From contig NZ_BDCU01000015.1 in NCBI RefSeq assembly GCF_001618425.1, positions 1 to 64,000 on the forward strand: a DNA stretch of 64,000 nucleotides, in the 5' to 3' direction. Source of the stretch: Nocardia fusca NBRC 14340 (GTDB taxonomy: Bacteria > Actinomycetota > Actinomycetes > Mycobacteriales > Mycobacteriaceae). Positions within the stretch are counted from its first letter, which is position 1, and each line of letters starts with the position of its first letter. The notes beneath the pieces were generated by a model, which saw only the letters and a list, made by a program, of their open reading frames with translations, did not search any database and was not told the DNA's origin. Both the position numbers and the translations under genes were made by a program. Shown here piece by piece: positions 1 to 8,641 of this stretch.

Positions 1-143
1 CACAGCACCTTCGCGAGAGAGTCAACTCGGCATCACCGCCCCGGACCGCCAAGGACCTGTCACAGGCTTATCGAGTGCAGCCCGGCCGCCCCCGCCCGAC
101 CGGTGTCTGCGGTCGAACTCGCCCGGCCGCAGTCGGCGTTTTC
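1..143. other. Left edge, no supported gene
   Basis: The first 143 bases lie downstream of fgd and hold no reading frame with a recognisable product. Frames that cross this stretch are GC-rich shadows of fgd. Nothing regulatory was recognised. Confidence 0.6.
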
Positions 144-1154
144 CTAACCCAGTTTCCGCAGGCGCGGCGCCAGGTCGCGCTGGAACAGGTCCAGGAAGCG
201 CTTCTGGTCGTGTCCGGGTGCGTGGAAGACCAGATGGTTCAGTCCGGCGTCGACGTAAGGCTTTACCAGTTCGACCGCTTCGTCCGGGTCGCTGGCCACG
301 ATCCAACGCTTGGCGATCTGCTCGATCGGCAGCGCGTCGGCCGCTTCCTCCATTTCGATCGGGTCGTGGATGCTGTGCTTCTGCTCGGGGGTCAGCGACA
401 GCGGCGCCCAGAAGCGGGTGTTCTCCAGCGCGAGTTCGGGGTCGGTGTCGTAGGAGATCTTGATCTCGATCATCCGGTCGATTGTGCCGACCTCGCGGTC
501 CACCTTCGCCGCGCCTTCGGCCACCGCCGGCATCAGCTTCTCCGTGTACAGGTCCATGCCCTTACCGGAGGTGCAGATGAACCCGTCGCCGGCGCGGCCC
601 GCGTACCGCGCCACCACCGGGCCGCCGGCCGCGATGTAGACCGGGATCCCGCCTTCGGGGACGTCGTAGATGGAGGCGCCGACCGTCTTGTAATAGGTGC
701 CGTCGAAATCGGTGCGGGCGCCGGTCCACAGGGCGCGCATCAGGTCCACCGATTCGCGCAGCCGCGCGAAGCGCTCCTTGAACTCCGGCCATTCCCCGGA
801 GTAACCGGTGGCGATCTCGTTGAGCGCCTCACCGGTGCCCACGCCCAGCATCACCCGGCCCGGATAGAGGCAGCCCAGAGTCGCGAACGCCTGCGCGATC
901 ACGGCCGGGTTGTATCGGAAGGTGGGGGTGAGTACCGAGGTACCGAGCAGGATCCGCTCGGTACGCTCACCCGCCGCGGCCAGCCAGGCCAGGGAGAACG
1001 GCGCGTGGCCGCCCTTGTGCCGCCACGGCTGGAAATGATCGCTGACCGTGGCGCTGTCGAGGCCGTGTTCCTCGACCAGTACCGCCAGCTCTACCAGTTC
1101 CCGGGGTCCGAATTGTTCCGCCGATGCTTTGTATCCGAGCTTCAGTTCACCCAT
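144..1154 (-). CDS. fgd: F420-dependent glucose-6-phosphate dehydrogenase
   Basis: A 336-residue protein of the bacterial-luciferase-like (LLM) fold that oxidises glucose 6-phosphate to 6-phosphogluconolactone while reducing cofactor F420 to F420H2, the cytosolic reductant used by F420 enzymes. It begins [14 protein letters not shown] and carries family stretches such as [23 protein letters not shown] and [10 protein letters not shown]. The length matches mycobacterial Fgd1. The frame stays open upstream, but this ATG is preceded by AGGAG at good spacing and gives the family N-terminus. It stands alone, convergent with nothing and divergent from the HAD gene. Other F420/LLM-type genes in this window (about 12.0 and 59.0 kb) would use its product. 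Identification is very secure. Confidence 0.95.
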   Translation of the reverse strand: MGELKLGYKASAEQFGPRELVELAVLVEEHGLDSATVSDHFQPWRHKGGHAPFSLAWLAAAGERTERILLGTSVLTPTFRYNPAVIAQAFATLGCLYPGRVMLGVGTGEALNEIATGYSGEWPEFKERFARLRESVDLMRALWTGARTDFDGTYYKTVGASIYDVPEGGIPVYIAAGGPVVARYAGRAGDGFICTSGKGMDLYTEKLMPAVAEGAAKVDREVGTIDRMIEIKISYDTDPELALENTRFWAPLSLTPEQKHSIHDPIEMEEAADALPIEQIAKRWIVASDPDEAVELVKPYVDAGLNHLVFHAPGHDQKRFLDLFQRDLAPRLRKLG

Positions 1155-1409
1155 GTGCGCCCACTCCTGTCGCGTTGTGGTCGGACCGTCTCCGTGCCCG
1201 GATTCGACACTAATAGGCGCAGTTGGGCCCAGCCCACCCGCAACCCACGGACGACCGGCGTGAAGGCGGAAGCGCGCCCGGGCCCGCCTCGGCCGGGCGC
1301 GTCGGTACGCGGGAGCGGCGGTCGCCGACGGGGTCGGTCCCACCGCGTGTTCCCCGCACCGGGCGCGGCATACCCGCCCCGCGCGCCACGAAAGAGCAGA
1401 ATCGACGGG

Positions 1410-2225
1410 GTGAGCCCTGATGACCGGATTTTGTCCTACCTCACCGATATGGACGGGGTGCTCGTGCACGAGGACCATATGGTGCCCGGCGCCGACGAGT
1501 TCCTCGCCGAATTACGGGCCGAGGAGATCCCGTTCCTGGTATTGACGAACAACTCGATCCGCACACCCCGCGATCTCCAGGCCCGATTGCGCCAGACCGG
1601 GCTCGAGATCCCGGAACAATCGATCTGGACCTCGGCGCTGGCCACCGCCAGTTTCCTCAACGAGCAGCGCCCCGGCGGCACCGCCTATGTGGTGGGCGAG
1701 TCCGGACTCACGACCGCGCTGCACGAGATCGGCTACGTGCTGACCGAGGTGGACCCCGACTACGTGGTGCTGGGCGAGACCCGCACCTATTCGTTCGAGG
1801 CGATCACCACGGCCATCCGGCTGGTCGAGCGCGGGGCACGGTTCATCGCCACCAACCCCGACCCGACCGGACCGTCCCGGGACGGCGTACTGCCCGCGAC
1901 GGGTTCGGTGGCGGCCCTGATCACCCGGGCCACCGGACGCGACCCCTACTACATCGGCAAACCGAACCCGCTGATGATGCGCTCGGCGCTGCGCCGCATC
2001 GGCGCCCACTCCCAGACCAGTGTGATGATCGGCGATCGGATGGACACCGATGTGATCTCGGGGATGGAAGCCGGTATGCGCACCATCCTGGTGACCTCCG
2101 GTATCTCGACGAAGGTATCGGTCGAGCAGTATCCGTACCGGCCGACCTCGGTGCTGAGCTCGGTCGCCGACCTGGTCGGGCGGGTCCGCACCCCGTTCAC
2201 CGAGGTAGCGAATCCGCTGACCTGA
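1410..2225 (+). CDS. HAD-IIA family sugar-phosphatase (NagD-like)
   Basis: A 271-residue haloacid-dehalogenase-superfamily phosphatase of subfamily IIA. Motif I is LTDMDGVL near residue 15, with the nucleophilic Asp and the DxDG signature. VLTNNS supplies motif II, and GKPNPLMM with IGDRMDTDV supplies motifs III and IV. A C2-type cap lies between. The GTG at 1410 is chosen because the next ATG (1449) would start inside motif I and destroy the nucleophile. NagD-like enzymes dephosphorylate sugar phosphates, nucleotides or pyridoxal phosphate; the substrate cannot be read from sequence. It is divergent from fgd, about 255 bp away. Confidence 0.88.
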   Translation: MSPDDRILSYLTDMDGVLVHEDHMVPGADEFLAELRAEEIPFLVLTNNSIRTPRDLQARLRQTGLEIPEQSIWTSALATASFLNEQRPGGTAYVVGESGLTTALHEIGYVLTEVDPDYVVLGETRTYSFEAITTAIRLVERGARFIATNPDPTGPSRDGVLPATGSVAALITRATGRDPYYIGKPNPLMMRSALRRIGAHSQTSVMIGDRMDTDVISGMEAGMRTILVTSGISTKVSVEQYPYRPTSVLSSVADLVGRVRTPFTEVANPLT

Positions 2226-2621
2226 GCGGGCTGTCTCCGGGTGTTGTCCGTGGACGAGGTCTGGTCGAGGGCAGAGCTTGTCCGGCGAAGGTCGAGATGC
2301 GGGCTTGTTCGTGAAGGTGCTGTGTTTATTTGCGGCGCCTCCGGCGCCGCGGGGTCGAGGCCCCCGAAGGTCCCGCCGTTCAGGCCTCGAGACTCGCGCT
2401 TCGCGCATGCGATGTGCGGTGGGCCGTCCACAGAGTGCGACCATTGAGCACCTCCGGCCAAGGGCGGGACGGGCCTCGACCCTTTGTGGGCCTCGCTGAA
2501 CTCGGCGCCGAGAGGGCGCGGCTGTTTGCAAAGGCAATCGGGTAGGAAGGTGCGGTAGCGGTGCTGGAGCCGAGACCGCCGGTCAAGGTGCACATACCGG
2601 CGATCCACGGCCTCCGCGCGA
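2226..2621. other. Convergent intergenic region with one perfect hairpin
   Basis: This gap lies between the 3' ends of the HAD gene and metZ. It holds a perfect 8-bp inverted repeat, GCGGCGCC-tcc-GGCGCCGC, at 2332-2350, next to the AT-rich stretch TGTTTATTT. No T run follows on either strand, so a classical terminator is not supported, though actinobacterial terminators often lack one. No gene is recognisable here. Confidence 0.5.
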
Positions 2622-3836
2622 TCAGCTCAATGCCTGGTCCAGGTCGCCGAGGAGGTCTTCGATGTCCTCGAGGCCGATCGAGACCCGGATGACCCCGTCG
2701 GAGAGGCCGATGCTCGCGCGGCCTTCGGGGCCCATGGCCCGGTGAGTGGTGGTCGCCGGATGGGTGATCAGGCTTTTCGCGTCGCCCAGGTTGTTGGAGA
2801 TATCGATGATCCGCAGCCCGTTCAGTACCTCGAAGGCGCGTTTCTTGGCGAGGTCGGCGGCGGCCTTCAGTTCGAAGGTCACCACGGTGCCGCCGCCGCT
2901 CATCTGCTCGGCCGCCAGCGCGTACTGCGGATGCGATTCCAGGAACGGGTACCGGACCCAGCTCACCGCCGGATGTTCGTCGAGGTAGCGCGCGATCCGC
3001 AGCGCCGAATCGGTGGACTGGCGCACCCGCAGCGGCATGGTTTCCAGACCCTTGAGCAGCGTCCAGGCGTTGAACGGGCTCAACGCGGGGCCGGTGTGGC
3101 GCATGAGCGTCTTGACCGGGCCCTCGATGTACTCGGCGGTCCCGAGGATCGCGCCGCCCAGCACCCGGCCCTGACCGTCGATGTGTTTGGTGCCCGAGTA
3201 GACCACCACATCGGCACCGAGTTCGAAGCCGCGCTGCAGCAGCGGGGTGGCGAACACATTGTCCAGCACCACCTGCGCGCCCGCGGCGTGCGCGAGTTCG
3301 CAGACCTTGCGCACGTCGACCAGGGTCTGCATCGGGTTGGCCGGAGTCTCGAAGAACACCGCGGTGGTGGGTACGGACAGCGCCGCTTCCCACTGGTCGA
3401 GATCTTCGCCGTCGACGAACACGGTCTCGACACCCCAGCGGGGCAGGATCTCGTTGCACACCACGAAACAGGATCCGAACAGGCTGCGCGCGGCCACCAG
3501 CCGATCGCCCGCCTTCAGCAGCGCGCCGAGGGCGACGAAAACAGCCGCCATACCGCTGGCGGTCGCGAAACAGGCTTCGGCGCCGTCGAGCAGGCGCATC
3601 CGTTCCTGGAAGGTGGTCACCGTGGGGTTGCCGTAGCGGGAGTACACGTAGTGCGGGTTGTCCCCGGTGAACGCGGCCTCGGCCGCTTCGGCGCTGGCGT
3701 AGACGAACCCGGAGTTCAGGTACAGGGCCTCGGAGGTTTCGTCGAACCCCGAGCGGCTCAGGCCGCCGCGCACACCCAGTGTCGCCGGACCGACTCCTTC
3801 GGGTAACGGTCGTTCGAACGAACCGCCGCCGATCAC
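2622..3836 (-). CDS. metZ: O-succinylhomoserine sulfhydrylase
   Basis: A 404-residue PLP-dependent trans-sulfuration enzyme of the Cys/Met-metabolism family. MetZ makes homocysteine directly from an activated homoserine and sulfide, the step before methionine synthesis. Visible family motifs are SRYGNPTV, the ASGMAA cofactor loop, DNVFATPLLQ, and YSGTKHIDGQG with the PLP lysine at about Lys217, then SLGDAKSL-type and THPATTTH blocks near the end. The GTG at 3836 overlaps the stop of the upstream rhodanese gene by four bases (GTGA), so the pair is probably translationally coupled. The length agrees with mycobacterial MetZ (about 406). Cystathionine gamma-synthase or lyase is the alternative within the family, but the context favours MetZ. 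Confidence 0.93.
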   Translation of the reverse strand: MIGGGSFERPLPEGVGPATLGVRGGLSRSGFDETSEALYLNSGFVYASAEAAEAAFTGDNPHYVYSRYGNPTVTTFQERMRLLDGAEACFATASGMAAVFVALGALLKAGDRLVAARSLFGSCFVVCNEILPRWGVETVFVDGEDLDQWEAALSVPTTAVFFETPANPMQTLVDVRKVCELAHAAGAQVVLDNVFATPLLQRGFELGADVVVYSGTKHIDGQGRVLGGAILGTAEYIEGPVKTLMRHTGPALSPFNAWTLLKGLETMPLRVRQSTDSALRIARYLDEHPAVSWVRYPFLESHPQYALAAEQMSGGGTVVTFELKAAADLAKKRAFEVLNGLRIIDISNNLGDAKSLITHPATTTHRAMGPEGRASIGLSDGVIRVSIGLEDIEDLLGDLDQALS

Positions 3837-4249
3837 GACTGCCGCCAGGGCAGTCCGCGGGCCCGCCAGCCGGAGCCGCCGCGGTGCCCGAGTTCGTCCA
3901 GCGGACCCTCGAAGCCGTCGCTGATGTTGTAGGAGGGCGCGATACCCGCGGCGGTCGCGGCGTCGGCCGCATGCGCCGAACGCTGACCGGAGCGACACAG
4001 GAAGAGCACGGGCGCGTCCGCGGGGCGGTCGGACAGGGCGCTACGCAACTGGTCCAGAAATTCGGTATTGCGGGTGCCGGTGCCGTCGACCCACTCCACC
4101 AGCAGCGTCGGCTTGGCGATGGAGCTGGTGTCGGGTACTCCGACGAACTTCCATTCGGCTTCGGTCCGCACGTCCACCAGGACTGCGTCCGGGTTCTCGG
4201 TCAGCAGGTCCCATGCCTGCTCCGGGCCGATATCCCCTGCGTAACTCAT
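3833..4249 (-). CDS. Rhodanese-like sulfurtransferase
   Basis: A 138-residue single-domain rhodanese. The active-site loop is CRSGQRS with catalytic Cys85, preceded by VLVDVRTEAEW, the usual first half of the fold. Such proteins carry sulfur as a cysteine persulfide. Its position as first gene of an operon with metZ suggests that it supplies or handles sulfide for homocysteine synthesis; that role is inferred. The ATG at 4249 is preferred over an in-frame GTG three codons earlier because that GTG overlaps an AGGAGG ribosome site lying 8 nt before the ATG. The gene sits directly behind a SAM-IV-like leader, so it should be expressed when S-adenosylmethionine is low. Confidence 0.9.
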   Translation of the reverse strand: MSYAGDIGPEQAWDLLTENPDAVLVDVRTEAEWKFVGVPDTSSIAKPTLLVEWVDGTGTRNTEFLDQLRSALSDRPADAPVLFLCRSGQRSAHAADAATAAGIAPSYNISDGFEGPLDELGHRGGSGWRARGLPWRQS

Positions 4250-4289
4250 ACGTGGCACCTCCTGTGAATCCGCACTTGCCGCATCCGAT

Positions 4290-4381
4290 CGATGCGCGCC
4301 GGGTCGTCACCCGGAGCACCCCACCGCGGAGGAGGGTTGCCGACCAGCGAGCCGGGGCTTGGCACTGGTACTCATGACCTA
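4290..4381 (-). ncRNA. SAM-IV riboswitch (methionine operon leader)
   Basis: Read on the minus strand, the leader of the rhodanese-metZ operon begins GGTCATGAG and ends its core with GTGACGACC, closing a basal helix. In between are the blocks CCAAGCCCCGGC, GCTGGTCGGCAACCCTCC and GCGGTGGGGTGC, which I recognise as the conserved core of the actinobacterial SAM-IV class. A further hairpin near 4275-4300 may form the downstream pseudoknot part. SAM binding is expected to lower expression, probably at the AGGAGG site near 4258-4263. The assignment rests on remembered consensus; a covariance search would settle it. Confidence 0.85.
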
Positions 4382-4443
4382 ACGGAAAAGATTGCCCGGC
4401 GAGGTCGGGCCGTGTCAAACATCGGTTGACGCCTTCGGCGGGC

Positions 4444-4914
4444 TCAGCCGGCCGGCTGGTTGCACACCAGCCAGTCGCCGTCGGACAGGAACAGCCACCA
4501 GGTCGCGGTCCGCTCCTCGCCTTCGACCCGGCTGGTCACTTCGATGTTCGCGGTATCGCCGTCGATGTGGACGGGCCCGAACCCGGTGATCTCGATATCT
4601 TTTCCGGTTTCGCCGGGTTTCAGCTGTCCGGCCAGCGGCGAGCGGGCGGGAACGAAGCCGGGGCAGACCGCCTGGCGGGGCGGTTCGGGCCCGTAGCGGT
4701 TGCTCACATCGGCGAACTCCCGCACCGCTCCCGCGATCCGGTCGGAATCTGTGACATTTTTCTCAGCGGGCGCCACCAGGCCGGCGATGAGTACACCCGC
4801 CAGGACCAGGGCCGCGACCGCCGCGGCCACGACGAACGGGGTGATCGAGCGCGGTCGCTCGTCGTCGCCCGATTCGGTGGGCGGCTGCTCGTCGGCTCCT
4901 CCTGGATCGCTCAT
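4444..4914 (-). CDS. Single-pass membrane protein, function unknown
   Basis: A 156-residue protein with a charged, acidic cytoplasmic N-terminus of about 25 residues, one strong transmembrane helix (FVVAAAVAALVLAGVLIAGL, about residues 27-46) and an outside domain with a pair of cysteines (AVCPGF and WLVCNQP) that could form a disulfide. The tail resembles the small NTF2-like or DUF4878-type extracytoplasmic domains that end in ...WWLFLSDGDWLVC, but I do not assign a family firmly. The ATG at 4914 is chosen over one four codons upstream because it follows an AGGAG-type site. It is not obviously part of the metZ operon, whose leader lies between. Confidence 0.7.
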   Translation of the reverse strand: MSDPGGADEQPPTESGDDERPRSITPFVVAAAVAALVLAGVLIAGLVAPAEKNVTDSDRIAGAVREFADVSNRYGPEPPRQAVCPGFVPARSPLAGQLKPGETGKDIEITGFGPVHIDGDTANIEVTSRVEGEERTATWWLFLSDGDWLVCNQPAG

Positions 4915-5077
4915 ACCGACGATCATCCCTGGTCCCCGGATCGCATCGTGCCCGCACCCCGATAGAATCGCGGGTGCGGCGGGTACCGCAGCACAGCGCT
5001 ACCCGCGGAGACGTGGGACGACGAACGGTGAACAGCCACCCACGGACGGCGCGATGTAGGTGCATACGAGCCGCCCG

Positions 5078-5096
5078 TCAAGTTAGCCTAAGCTAA
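5078..5096. promoter_or_regulatory. Candidate IdeR/DtxR iron box
   Basis: The reverse complement of these 19 bases reads TTAGCTTAGGCTAACTTGA and matches the actinobacterial iron-box consensus TTAGGTTAGGCTAACCTAA at 16 of 19 positions, including the whole TTAGGCTAA centre. It lies 46 bp before the fprA start, in the expected promoter zone. This suggests iron-dependent control of fprA by an IdeR/DtxR regulator. That is a prediction from consensus only. Confidence 0.7.
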
Positions 5097-5142
5097 CAAC
5101 AACGCCAGTGATTCTTTCGACCGATAAGGGTGCGCGTAACAG

Positions 5143-6531
5143 ATGACCGAGCAGAAGGAAGCGAACCGCCCGCTTCGGATCGCGATCGTCGGGGCCGGGC
5201 CGGCCGGTATCTATGCCGCCGACGCGTTGATGAAATCCGATGCGGACGTCTCGATCGATCTGTTCGAGCGGATGCCCGCCCCGTTCGGACTGATCCGTTA
5301 CGGCGTGGCGCCGGACCATCCGCGGATCAAAGGCATTGTCACCGCCCTGCACAAGGTGCTGGACAAGGAGCAGGTGCGCCTGCTCGGCAATATCGACTAC
5401 GGCACCGATATCACGCTGTCGGATCTGCGTCGCTTCTACGACGCGGTGATCTTCTCCACCGGCGCCAACGCCGACCGGGCGCTGCCGATCCCGGGCATCG
5501 ACCTGGACGGCTCCTACGGCGCGGCCGACTTCGTCTCCTGGTACGACGGGCATCCGGATGTCCCGCGCACCTGGCCGCTGGAGGCGGAGAAGGTCGCGGT
5601 GCTCGGTGTCGGCAATGTCGCCCTCGACGTGGCGCGAGTGCTGGCCAAGACCGGTGACGAACTGCTGCCGACGGAGATCCCGCCGAACGTGTACGCGGGC
5701 CTGAAGAACAACAAGGCCGTCGAGGTGCACGTGTTCGGCCGCCGCGGCCCGGCGCAGGCCAAGTTCACTCCGTTGGAGCTGCGCGAACTCGACCACTCCC
5801 CGACGATCGAGGTGATCGTCGATCCGGAGGACATCGACTACGACGAGGGTTCGGAAGCGGCCCGGCGCCATTCCAAGCAGGTCGATATGGTCGCCAACAC
5901 CCTGGAGCAGTGGGCCATCCGCGACCAGGGTGACCGCCCGCACAAGCTGTTCCTGCACTTCTTCGAGTCGCCCGCCGAGATCCTCGGTGAGGACGGCCGG
6001 GTCGTGGGCCTGCGTACCGAACGCACCCAGCTCGACGGCACCGGCAATGTGAAGGGCACCGGCACCTTCAAGGAATGGGATGTGCAGGCCGTCTACCGGG
6101 CCGTCGGATACCTGTCCCAGAACATCTCGGAGCTGCCCTTCGACGATCAGGCCGGGGTCATCCCGAACGAGGCCGGCCGGGTCCTGGTCGACGAGGATGC
6201 CGACGGCGCCGCGCGCTATATGCCCGGCACCTATGTGACCGGCTGGATCAAGCGCGGTCCGGTCGGGCTCATCGGTCACACCAAGGGTGACGCGAACGAG
6301 ACGGTCGCCTGCCTCGTGGACGACAGCACGAATTTCGTGCCGGCCGAGAACCCGGAGCCCGAGGCCGTACTCGAGTTCCTCGAAGGCCGGGGTATCCCGT
6401 TCACCACCTGGGCCGGTTGGTACCGGCTCGACGCGCACGAGCGGTCCCTCGGTGAGCCCGAGGGCCGCGAGCGGGTCAAGGTCGTCGAGCGCGAAGATAT
6501 GTTGCGCGCGAGCGAACCCCACAAGGTCTGA
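5143..6531 (+). CDS. fprA: NADPH-ferredoxin reductase, adrenodoxin-reductase type
   Basis: A 462-residue FAD enzyme that passes electrons from NADPH to ferredoxins, and so on to P450s and other iron-sulfur or haem systems. The FAD dinucleotide fold is seen at IAIVGAGPAGIYAA (residue 13 on), followed by FGLIRYGVAPDHP, which is typical of the adrenodoxin reductase/FprA family. The NADPH fold is at VLGVGNVALDVARVL, and the C-terminal FAD stretch is YVTGWIKRGPVGLIGHTKGDA. Length and motifs match mycobacterial FprA (456 aa). The ATG at 5143 gives a sensible N-terminus. A candidate iron box precedes it. A weak stem-loop follows the stop. Confidence 0.92.
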   Translation: MTEQKEANRPLRIAIVGAGPAGIYAADALMKSDADVSIDLFERMPAPFGLIRYGVAPDHPRIKGIVTALHKVLDKEQVRLLGNIDYGTDITLSDLRRFYDAVIFSTGANADRALPIPGIDLDGSYGAADFVSWYDGHPDVPRTWPLEAEKVAVLGVGNVALDVARVLAKTGDELLPTEIPPNVYAGLKNNKAVEVHVFGRRGPAQAKFTPLELRELDHSPTIEVIVDPEDIDYDEGSEAARRHSKQVDMVANTLEQWAIRDQGDRPHKLFLHFFESPAEILGEDGRVVGLRTERTQLDGTGNVKGTGTFKEWDVQAVYRAVGYLSQNISELPFDDQAGVIPNEAGRVLVDEDADGAARYMPGTYVTGWIKRGPVGLIGHTKGDANETVACLVDDSTNFVPAENPEPEAVLEFLEGRGIPFTTWAGWYRLDAHERSLGEPEGRERVKVVEREDMLRASEPHKV

Positions 6532-6539
6532 TCCATCGT

Positions 6540-6572
6540 CCGCTGCTCCCGATCCATGGTCGAGAGCAGCGG
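6540..6572 (+). terminator. Stem-loop after fprA
   Basis: CCGCTGCTC at 6540-6548 is perfectly complementary to GAGCAGCGG at 6564-6572 with a 15-nt loop. It begins nine bases after the fprA stop. There is no T run, so it is a likely but unproven transcription end. Confidence 0.45.
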
Positions 6573-6602
6573 GCGCCCCGATCTATCAGGCATGCTGTAG
6601 CA

Positions 6603-7469
6603 GTGTTCGACGCCCATGTGCACATCATCGATCCGCGTTTTCCGCTGATCGAGAACGAAGGCTACCTACCGGAGCCCTACACCGTCGCCGACTATCGGCG
6701 GCGAATGTCCCGCTTCCGGCCTTCCGGCGGTGCGGTGGTGAGCGCCTCGTTCCAGGGCAACGACCAGAGCTATCTGCGTGCTGCCCTGGCCGAACTCGGA
6801 CCCGGCTGGGTCGGCGTGACCCGTCTGGACCTGGATGCCTCCGACTCCGAGATCCTCGATCTGCACGAGGCCGGCGTGCGCGCGGTCCGGTTCAACCTCA
6901 AACGCGCGGCCGCCGATATCGCGAGTATGACCCGGCAGGCGTTGCGGGCCTACGAATTGGCGGGCTGGCATGTGGAGATCTACGTCGACGGCCAGATGCT
7001 GGCCTCGCTGCAACCGGTGATCCTGAAACTGCCGAAGGTGTCCATCGACCATCTCGGGATGTCGGAGGAGGGTCTGTCGTACCTGCTGGACCTGGTCGAC
7101 CGGGGTGCTCGGGTGAAGGCAACCGGTTTCGGGCGGGTCGATATGGATGTCGCGACGGCGTTGCGCCGGATCCACGCGGTCGATCCGGAGGCGCTGATGT
7201 TCGGCAGCGATCTGCCCGGCACCCGCGCGGGCCGGCCGTTCCGGGAATCGGATGTGGAGCTGATCTGCGATGTGGTCGGCACCGATATGAACGCGGTGCT
7301 GGAGGACAATGCCCGCGCGTTCTACGGATTACCTGCGATCGACCGCACCACCGAGGACCCCGCCCCCACCCTGCCGCTGTTCGTGCCGCCGCGCGACGAC
7401 CGGCCGTCGGTTCACGACGGGACGACACGGCCGCTGCCCATCATCGAAAGGCGTTCCGGCCCGAGCTGA
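6603..7469 (+). CDS. Amidohydrolase-family (TIM-barrel) hydrolase
   Basis: A 288-residue member of the amidohydrolase_2 / 2-pyrone-4,6-dicarboxylate-lactonase-like group. The start GTG leads straight into FDAHVHIIDPRFP, the first beta strand with the metal-binding HxH. VSIDHLGM near residue 150 and MFGSDLPGTRAGRPF near residue 200 supply the later His and the catalytic Asp of the barrel. The tail after about residue 250 is proline- and charge-rich and probably disordered. The substrate is unknown; related enzymes hydrolyse lactones or decarboxylate aromatic acids. It follows fprA by 71 bp but has a hairpin between, so co-transcription is doubtful. Confidence 0.78.
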   Translation: MFDAHVHIIDPRFPLIENEGYLPEPYTVADYRRRMSRFRPSGGAVVSASFQGNDQSYLRAALAELGPGWVGVTRLDLDASDSEILDLHEAGVRAVRFNLKRAAADIASMTRQALRAYELAGWHVEIYVDGQMLASLQPVILKLPKVSIDHLGMSEEGLSYLLDLVDRGARVKATGFGRVDMDVATALRRIHAVDPEALMFGSDLPGTRAGRPFRESDVELICDVVGTDMNAVLEDNARAFYGLPAIDRTTEDPAPTLPLFVPPRDDRPSVHDGTTRPLPIIERRSGPS

Positions 7470-7493
7470 CTCGGCCCGGTGGTGGCCGGCGGC

Positions 7494-7976
7494 TCAGGTG
7501 GCGATCGCGCCGATGACCCACACTCCGCTCGCGAGTAGTGCGCCGAGTAGTTCCACCAGGATCGAGAGCCCCACACCTTTGATCGCGTGTTTGCTCGATA
7601 CCCAGGCCTGCCGGTTGTCGGGGAGTCGCTGCAGCTCCGAGAGATATACGCCGACCACGAAACCCACGAACAGGCCGACCACCGGAATGACGAAGAACCC
7701 GGCTATGCCGGCGAGACCGCCCAGCAGCAGTGTCCGGTTCGGCACCCCCGCTTCCTTCAGTTTGCGGCCCGGCCAGGTGTACTTCACGACTCCGGAGATG
7801 ACCAGCAGGACGGTGCCGACCGCCAGTACTGCCCACGCGGTCGTCCCGCCGGTGACGAAGGCCCAGACGGCGATCGCCCCGAAGATCAGGATCACCCCCG
7901 GCAGAATCGGCACCACGATGCCGATGAGGCCGACCAGGATCACCAGGCCGACAACGATTTCTCCCCAAGCGCTCAC
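7494..7976 (-). CDS. DUF456 membrane protein
   Basis: A 160-residue very hydrophobic protein with about four to five membrane helices: residues 6-30, 33-62, 83-112 and 135-158. Features of DUF456 proteins are the opening VLVGLIGIVVPILPGVILIF, the linker KYTWPGRKLKEAGVPNRTL, and a glycine-rich GFFVIPVVGLFVGFVVGVYL. No biochemical role is established for the family. The start ATG at 7976 is the first in frame and fits the family N-terminus. It is convergent with the amidohydrolase and follows the TetR gene on the same strand by 34 bp, so the two could share a transcript. Confidence 0.85.
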   Translation of the reverse strand: MSAWGEIVVGLVILVGLIGIVVPILPGVILIFGAIAVWAFVTGGTTAWAVLAVGTVLLVISGVVKYTWPGRKLKEAGVPNRTLLLGGLAGIAGFFVIPVVGLFVGFVVGVYLSELQRLPDNRQAWVSSKHAIKGVGLSILVELLGALLASGVWVIGAIAT

Positions 7977-8010
7977 CGCACCAAAGTAGCCCGGATCGGA
8001 CGCGGTCGCC

Positions 8011-8547
8011 TCAGGACGGATCGCCGGCGGCCAGCATGCGCGCGGTCAGGTCCAGTACGCCGGCGCGGTGGCGGCGGGCGCCGATCATATCGGTGATCTC
8101 CGGGCGCATGCTCGCGAAGATCGCCATTGCCAGGTATTCGGTGTCGGCATCGGGAGTGACCTGCGCGATCAGATCGGCCAGCAGGGTGCGCCAGGGTGCC
8201 CAGGTGTCGGATTCGCAGACGTCGGGAAGGGCGCGCATCAGCGGGGCGAGTTCGATCGCGGTGAGGTCGAACACCGCGGCGACGACCGCCGCGATCCGAT
8301 CCCGCACGGGCACAGCCGTATCCGCCGCGAGTTCGCGCACGGTGTCCCACCCCCGGGCGGTGCGCTCCTCGACCAGTGCGCGGACCAGTCCGTCACGGTC
8401 GGTGAACCTCCGGAACAGCGTGCCCTTGCCGACTCCGGTGGCCGCCGCGATGTCGTCCATGGAGACGTTGTCGCGTCTCTCGTCGCAGATCAGCCGCCCG
8501 GCGACCGCCAGGATCGCGGCGCGATTGCGTTCGGCGTCGGCACGCAC
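8011..8547 (-). CDS. TetR-family repressor, divergent from quinone reductase
   Basis: A 178-residue TetR regulator. The N-terminal HTH covers about residues 8-52, with AAATGVGKGTLFRRFTDRDGLV as the turn and recognition helix; the C-terminal ligand domain is variable. It starts at GTG 8547 (VRADAERNRAAIL). The gene is divergent from an NADPH:quinone-type reductase, and the 94-bp gap holds two identical palindromic operators, one inside the promoter of the partner gene. The simplest reading is a repressor of the reductase (and perhaps itself) released by an electrophile or the enzyme's substrate. The ligand cannot be predicted. Confidence 0.88.
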   Translation of the reverse strand: MRADAERNRAAILAVAGRLICDERRDNVSMDDIAAATGVGKGTLFRRFTDRDGLVRALVEERTARGWDTVRELAADTAVPVRDRIAAVVAAVFDLTAIELAPLMRALPDVCESDTWAPWRTLLADLIAQVTPDADTEYLAMAIFASMRPEITDMIGARRHRAGVLDLTARMLAAGDPS

Positions 8548-8562
8548 CCGGACTCCTCAGTG

Positions 8563-8593
8563 TTGACAAAAGCGGACTGTTGGTCCGTATGAT
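8563..8593 (+). promoter_or_regulatory. Sigma-70-like promoter of the quinone reductase gene
   Basis: TTGACA at 8563-8568 and TATGAT at 8588-8593 form a near-consensus promoter with a 19-bp spacer, somewhat longer than the ideal. The first TetR operator fills the spacer, so bound repressor would exclude RNA polymerase. Confidence 0.65.
8573..8587. promoter_or_regulatory. TetR operator copy 1
   Basis: CGGAC-TGTTG-GTCCG is a perfect 5-bp inverted repeat with a 5-bp spacer. The identical 15-mer, embedded in AAGCGGACTGTTGGTCCG, recurs 35 bp further on. It lies between the -35 and -10 boxes. Confidence 0.75.
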
Positions 8594-8607
8594 ACCGAAT
8601 GCATAAG

Positions 8608-8622
8608 CGGACTGTTGGTCCG
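8608..8622. promoter_or_regulatory. TetR operator copy 2
   Basis: This is a second exact copy of CGGACTGTTGGTCCG. It lies downstream of the -10 box and about 20 bp before the reductase ATG. Copies are 35 bp apart, a bit over three helical turns, compatible with two dimers on similar faces. Confidence 0.75.
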
Positions 8623-8641
8623 CATGGAGAGGTGGAGTGCG

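Noticed and set aside
2332..2350. Hairpin as terminator between the HAD gene and metZ
   Set aside because: The stem is perfect but only 8 bp, with no T run on either side; kept only as an intergenic feature.
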